NCBI RefSeq assembly: GCF_037974355.1
Contig: NZ_CP150235.1
Location: forward strand, 5,518,001 to 5,582,000
Reading direction: 5' to 3'
Origin: Paenibacillus sp. FSL R5-0517
Lineage (GTDB): Bacteria; Bacillota; Bacilli; Paenibacillales; Paenibacillaceae
DNA: 64,000 bases
This document shows, piece after piece, positions 60,793-64,000 of this stretch. Numbering within the stretch: the first letter of the stretch is position 1; every line of letters starts with the position of its first letter. Under the pieces are notes generated by a model that did no database searches, had not been told where the DNA came from, and saw nothing but the letters and a program-made list of their open reading frames with translations. Position numbers and translations under genes: made by a program.

Positions 60793-62865
60793 TTAATATG
60801 GAAGATCAATCTCTAAAATGAACACACCATACGCAGGCATGCTGATCTCATCCTGAAGTGTTGTACCCGACAGCAACTCTTTGGCTTGCTTTTTAAGCTG
60901 GATGGCCACTTGGTGATCCGAGTAGTTGAGTAAAAATACATAAGCTTTATCCTTACCGGAACGGATCCCAAGCTCAACTTCGGACGGCACCTCTACCAGA
61001 TCATCCACAGGCGAGACTAGCCCGATTTCATCCAGAAGAGCATCGACGACCGGTTCATTGTAAGCCGCACCATAATACCATACCTGCCCCTGACCCACCG
61101 TACGTTTGGTCAATGCAGGACTACCTGCATAATATTCGGATGCATACTCGGCCACGACCTGTACGTCGGGATGCTCCACATGAAGAACTTCGTTAAATCC
61201 CGCGGTGGGTGTTCCTTCCTGAAGTCGCTCACTCTCCCCAGTCCATTGCAAATCAGCTGCAGACACAGTTCCTTTGATTAATGTGAAGTCCTCTACGGTT
61301 ACACCACACAACTCAGCGACAGCCCCTGGGAACGGTCTCATATAACAATGTCCCTTGAGATCCTTATAACCGGTGCGTGCACCGAAAAACAGGGTGCCCC
61401 CTTGACTGACATAGGCTTGCAGAAGTTCTGCTGTCTCGTCTGTCATGATGGCCGGGTGAGCATAGATGATCACCTTATATTCGGTTAACGCCTCCAGTGT
61501 TGTCGTGGATTGCAGGGTCACCAGATCCGTCGGAATATGACGATACTGGAGCTGCTTATACCAGGAGCGTACACTCTGTTGCTGAAGCGGACCGTGCCAC
61601 TCATCCAATTCTCCGTCCCAGATGTTATCGTAATCCTGCAGGATCGCAACATTGGCTTGATAAGTAGTGCCCGCAATAACGCGCCCGATCTTGGCAAACT
61701 CTTCGCCTACTTGCGCAACCTCGCGTACCCTTCTGTTGGGTTGATTATGGTAATCATTGATGCCATGCCAGTACATCTCGGTGCCAAATGTTGCCGTCCG
61801 CCAGCGGAAGTAGACAAGTAGATCTGTTCCGTGGAGAACAGATTGATATGACCATAATCGGATCTGCCCCGGTCTTGGTGTGCCCATGCCTATACTATCT
61901 ACCCAGCCTCCTGGCCCAGACTGCTGTTCCATGACGCAAAAGTTCGGTGACATATTGCGTACATTGGACAGTTTCATGCTCCAGGCCCGGTCCTGTAACG
62001 AATTGTCGTCTGTCCCCGGGAAGATCGTGGCAAACTGTGGATACGAATCATAGGAGAAGAAATCCAATAAGTCCTCTGTCATTTCATGATTATCCAAGTG
62101 CCCAAACGTACCGTTTGTGGTGATCCAATGTTTCGGGTCCAGTTCCCGAATAATGTCCACCTGAACCTTGGCAAATGAAATAGTATTGGCTGAGATGAAT
62201 CTCTTTTCATCCAATGCCAAATGAGGATTTGGCGATGTACTGACCATATTTTGGGTAAGGTGGACTTGCTCCCAGTCGGTATAGGTCTGACTCCAGAAAA
62301 CGGTTCCCCAAGCCTGGTTCAGATTCTCTAATGATTCATAACGATCCTTAAGCCATTCACGGAAAGCGACATGATCTGCCTCAGCGTAGAACACATCCAT
62401 ATGGCAATTGAATTCGTTATCGATCTGCCAGCCAATGAGAGCCGGATGATCTTTATAGGCAATCACCATATTACGCACGATTTTTTCACATTGCTGTCTG
62501 TAGATGGGGCTGCTGTAGTTGGTATGGCGTCGCATGCCGTGTTGATACAATACGCCGTCTTTATTCGCATTTAATACTTCAGGGTATTTTGAGGTTAACC
62601 ACGCTGGTGGAGTTGCAGTTGGTGTTCCTAAAATAACGCTCAAACCATATTGATGTGCCAGATCCATTGCCTTCTGGAAAAAACTAAAATTAAACTGGTC
62701 TTCTTCCGGTTCAAAGATGGACCATGCGAATTCAGCCATCCGAATAACAGTAATATTCATCTCTCGCATTCTGCGGAAATCGTCCTCCCACAACGCTTCC
62801 GACCAATGCTCAGGGTAATAACAGACCCCCATTTTCAATTCATCCATATGTATAGACTTTGCCAT
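60793..62865 (-). CDS. Beta-galactosidase, GH42
   Basis: A 690-residue cytoplasmic GH42 enzyme. It starts near MAKSIHMDELKMGVCYYPEHWSEALW, then has VIRMAEFAWSIFEPEE, GTPTATPPAWL and GWQIDNEFN (acid/base Glu); FFSYDSYPQF is in the barrel, with the trimerisation and beta domains after it. AAGGGGG gives best spacing to the ATG at 62865; ATG 62871 is 3 nt from it. It hydrolyses beta-galactosides, often galactan oligosaccharides. It is divergent from the AraC regulator gene. Confidence 0.93.
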   Translation of the reverse strand: MAKSIHMDELKMGVCYYPEHWSEALWEDDFRRMREMNITVIRMAEFAWSIFEPEEDQFNFSFFQKAMDLAHQYGLSVILGTPTATPPAWLTSKYPEVLNANKDGVLYQHGMRRHTNYSSPIYRQQCEKIVRNMVIAYKDHPALIGWQIDNEFNCHMDVFYAEADHVAFREWLKDRYESLENLNQAWGTVFWSQTYTDWEQVHLTQNMVSTSPNPHLALDEKRFISANTISFAKVQVDIIRELDPKHWITTNGTFGHLDNHEMTEDLLDFFSYDSYPQFATIFPGTDDNSLQDRAWSMKLSNVRNMSPNFCVMEQQSGPGGWVDSIGMGTPRPGQIRLWSYQSVLHGTDLLVYFRWRTATFGTEMYWHGINDYHNQPNRRVREVAQVGEEFAKIGRVIAGTTYQANVAILQDYDNIWDGELDEWHGPLQQQSVRSWYKQLQYRHIPTDLVTLQSTTTLEALTEYKVIIYAHPAIMTDETAELLQAYVSQGGTLFFGARTGYKDLKGHCYMRPFPGAVAELCGVTVEDFTLIKGTVSAADLQWTGESERLQEGTPTAGFNEVLHVEHPDVQVVAEYASEYYAGSPALTKRTVGQGQVWYYGAAYNEPVVDALLDEIGLVSPVDDLVEVPSEVELGIRSGKDKAYVFLLNYSDHQVAIQLKKQAKELLSGTTLQDEISMPAYGVFILEIDLPY

Positions 62866-63046
62866 CTTCATTTGCCCCCTTAACCTGCCATATTGCCTCC
62901 ATTCTATTGGAACCTTCACTTATAATAAATGACAAGATTATGCGACTTATAATAAAATATTGTCATTACTATAGATTCAAATCACAGTTGGCTGAATCTA
63001 TTTGCATTGATTACATAAAAATATTGCGTTCAAATGGAGGATGCAC

Positions 63047-63898
63047 GTGAAAGAACACATCTTTCTCCCCAAGCCGATTTTCCCCAGACATGTATGCTTT
63101 CCCGATTTTATTGGAGGGTACAGTGACTTTCCGAAGCATCGTGTGCATCGAGAATATGGCACTACTGAAATTAACTTGGATCAATGTTACAACCTGCACC
63201 TTGTACTCAGCGGCAAAGGATTCCTTGACACCGGAACCACACGATATGAGTTAATGCAAGGGCAGGGATTCCTCTATGGCCCCGGTCTCAGACAAACCTA
63301 CTACTCCGATTCGGATGATCCTTGGAGTATTCGTTGGATTCACTTCTACGGCGTTCGTCTCGAAGAATTGTTAAATGGAAAAGGCGTTGACGAGCCATGG
63401 CTGTTTCAATGTTCCAACTTCCCGGTGGTTACCGCGCTCATGGATCGATTAATGGGGCTCGGAAGAGGTTATCAAGTGGAAGACGAGCACAGCATGGCAG
63501 CTACGCTGTATGAGCTTCTGACCCGATTGCAATCTGCGGCGAGCCGAATCAATGTTTCGCTTAATCACACTTCAGAGCGAATTCGTGAAGCTGGGAATTA
63601 TATTCGTTCCCATAGTAACGAGCACATCACGCTTGAACATGTAGCGGGAATTGCCGGATACAGCACAACGTACTTTAGCCGTAAGTTCAGTCAGACGTTT
63701 GGCATCTCCTTCCCGGAATTCCTCATGGAATCCAGATTACTCCATGCAAAGCAGCTGCTCGCGACAACCAACCTTTCCATTAAACAAATTACGCTGGAAA
63801 CGGGATTCTCACAATCAAGCTACTTCATCCGATGTTTCAGAACCCAGGAAAACGTAACACCCCTGCAATTTCGCATGATGCACAATCATTCGTTATAG
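63047..63898 (+). CDS. AraC-family regulator
   Basis: A 283-residue regulator with an N-terminal cupin-like AraC binding domain (YNLHLVLSGKGFLDTG ... GQGFLYGPGLRQTYYSDSDDPWSIRWIHFYG) and a C-terminal pair of HTH motifs (ITLEHVAGIAGYSTTYFSRKF; IKQITLETGFSQSSYFIRCFR). The GTG at 63047 was chosen because GGAGG sits 6 nt before it; the ATG at 63041 touches GGAGG. It probably activates the divergent beta-galactosidase. Confidence 0.9.
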   Translation: MKEHIFLPKPIFPRHVCFPDFIGGYSDFPKHRVHREYGTTEINLDQCYNLHLVLSGKGFLDTGTTRYELMQGQGFLYGPGLRQTYYSDSDDPWSIRWIHFYGVRLEELLNGKGVDEPWLFQCSNFPVVTALMDRLMGLGRGYQVEDEHSMAATLYELLTRLQSAASRINVSLNHTSERIREAGNYIRSHSNEHITLEHVAGIAGYSTTYFSRKFSQTFGISFPEFLMESRLLHAKQLLATTNLSIKQITLETGFSQSSYFIRCFRTQENVTPLQFRMMHNHSL

Positions 63899-63932
63899 GC
63901 ACGGCACATATTTCTTAATCAAGCTGACGCAA

Positions 63933-63970
63933 AAGAAGACACTGCATACAACATACAGAGTCTTCTTCGC
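63933..63970 (+). terminator. Probable terminator after the AraC gene
   Basis: AAGAAGACACT and AGAGTCTTCTT arms pair with one mismatch; a T-rich run follows about 8 nt later. Confidence 0.5.
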
Positions 63971-64000
63971 TCATTTTTCATAAGTGCTCATTCGTATCCT

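Noticed and set aside
1..64000. CRISPR arrays, rRNA and tRNA genes
   Set aside because: No regularly spaced direct repeats or conserved RNA gene sequence was seen on either strand.

Overview
The window looks like a chromosomal segment of a spore-forming Firmicute of the Paenibacillus type. The evidence is strong GGAGG-type ribosome binding sites, many polysaccharide-use ABC/AraC/glycoside hydrolase loci, a YhcN/YlaJ sporulation lipoprotein, CgeB-family spore-surface proteins and a gerE gene. No rRNA, tRNA or CRISPR array was seen.

Layout. (1) 1-11.7 kb, minus strand: a glycan-use operon (GH105/88-like hydrolase cut by the window edge, polysaccharide deacetylase, GH106-like rhamnosidase, lipoprotein binding protein and two LplB/YtcP-type permeases) with a membrane-bound AraC regulator upstream. 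(2) 11.9-21.8 kb: M20 dipeptidase, a TetR-type regulator with oleate hydratase, nagA-nagB with an RpiR regulator, and small unknown genes. (3) 22.3-30.6 kb: an AT-rich mobile element inserted in gerE. (4) 31-42.3 kb: sporulation lipoprotein, a Gld-like ABC system with a DUF4340 protein, two GT4 glycosyltransferases, an MFS drug transporter and a GNAT acetyltransferase. (5) 42.5-53.7 kb, minus strand: a long cluster with three related small helical proteins, a very basic small protein, two CgeB-family proteins, a GT4 with a basic tail, three enzymes of a UDP-deoxy-HexNAc pathway, a further epimerase/reductase and two GT2 enzymes; probably a spore- or cell-surface glycan. (6) 53.8-64 kb: a polar amino acid (cystine-like) ABC importer, molybdate importer modAB with a divergent regulator, GH42 beta-galactosidase and a divergent AraC regulator.

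The main discovery is region 3. The gene for GerE, the late mother-cell regulator of spore-coat genes, is split in two. Codons 1-52 lie at 30590-30745 and the last 22 codons plus stop lie at 22259-22327, both on the minus strand. The two halves are flanked by an identical 24-bp direct repeat (22328-22351 and 30590-30613) that encodes GerE residues NHISNVMQ. Precise recombination between the repeats would remove 8,262 bp and restore an uninterrupted 74-codon gerE, the same length as Bacillus subtilis GerE. A large serine recombinase gene begins 17 bp inside one end. The arrangement parallels the skin element in sigK and the SPbeta prophage in spsM, and suggests a sporulation-regulated excision switch acting on gerE. 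The element also carries a secreted amidase, a lipoprotein sharing the amidase's N-terminal domain, other small secreted or membrane proteins, and decayed genes.

Other signals include a dispersed cruciform-forming repeat with covarying arms, an operator array of three repeats at 13-bp spacing before the MFS gene, tandem RpiR-like sites, and a peptide motif (GY..G repeats) shared by the small basic protein and the CgeB proteins. GerE controls the cgeAB and cgeCDE loci in B. subtilis, so the gerE switch could govern the CgeB cluster found here; that link is inference.
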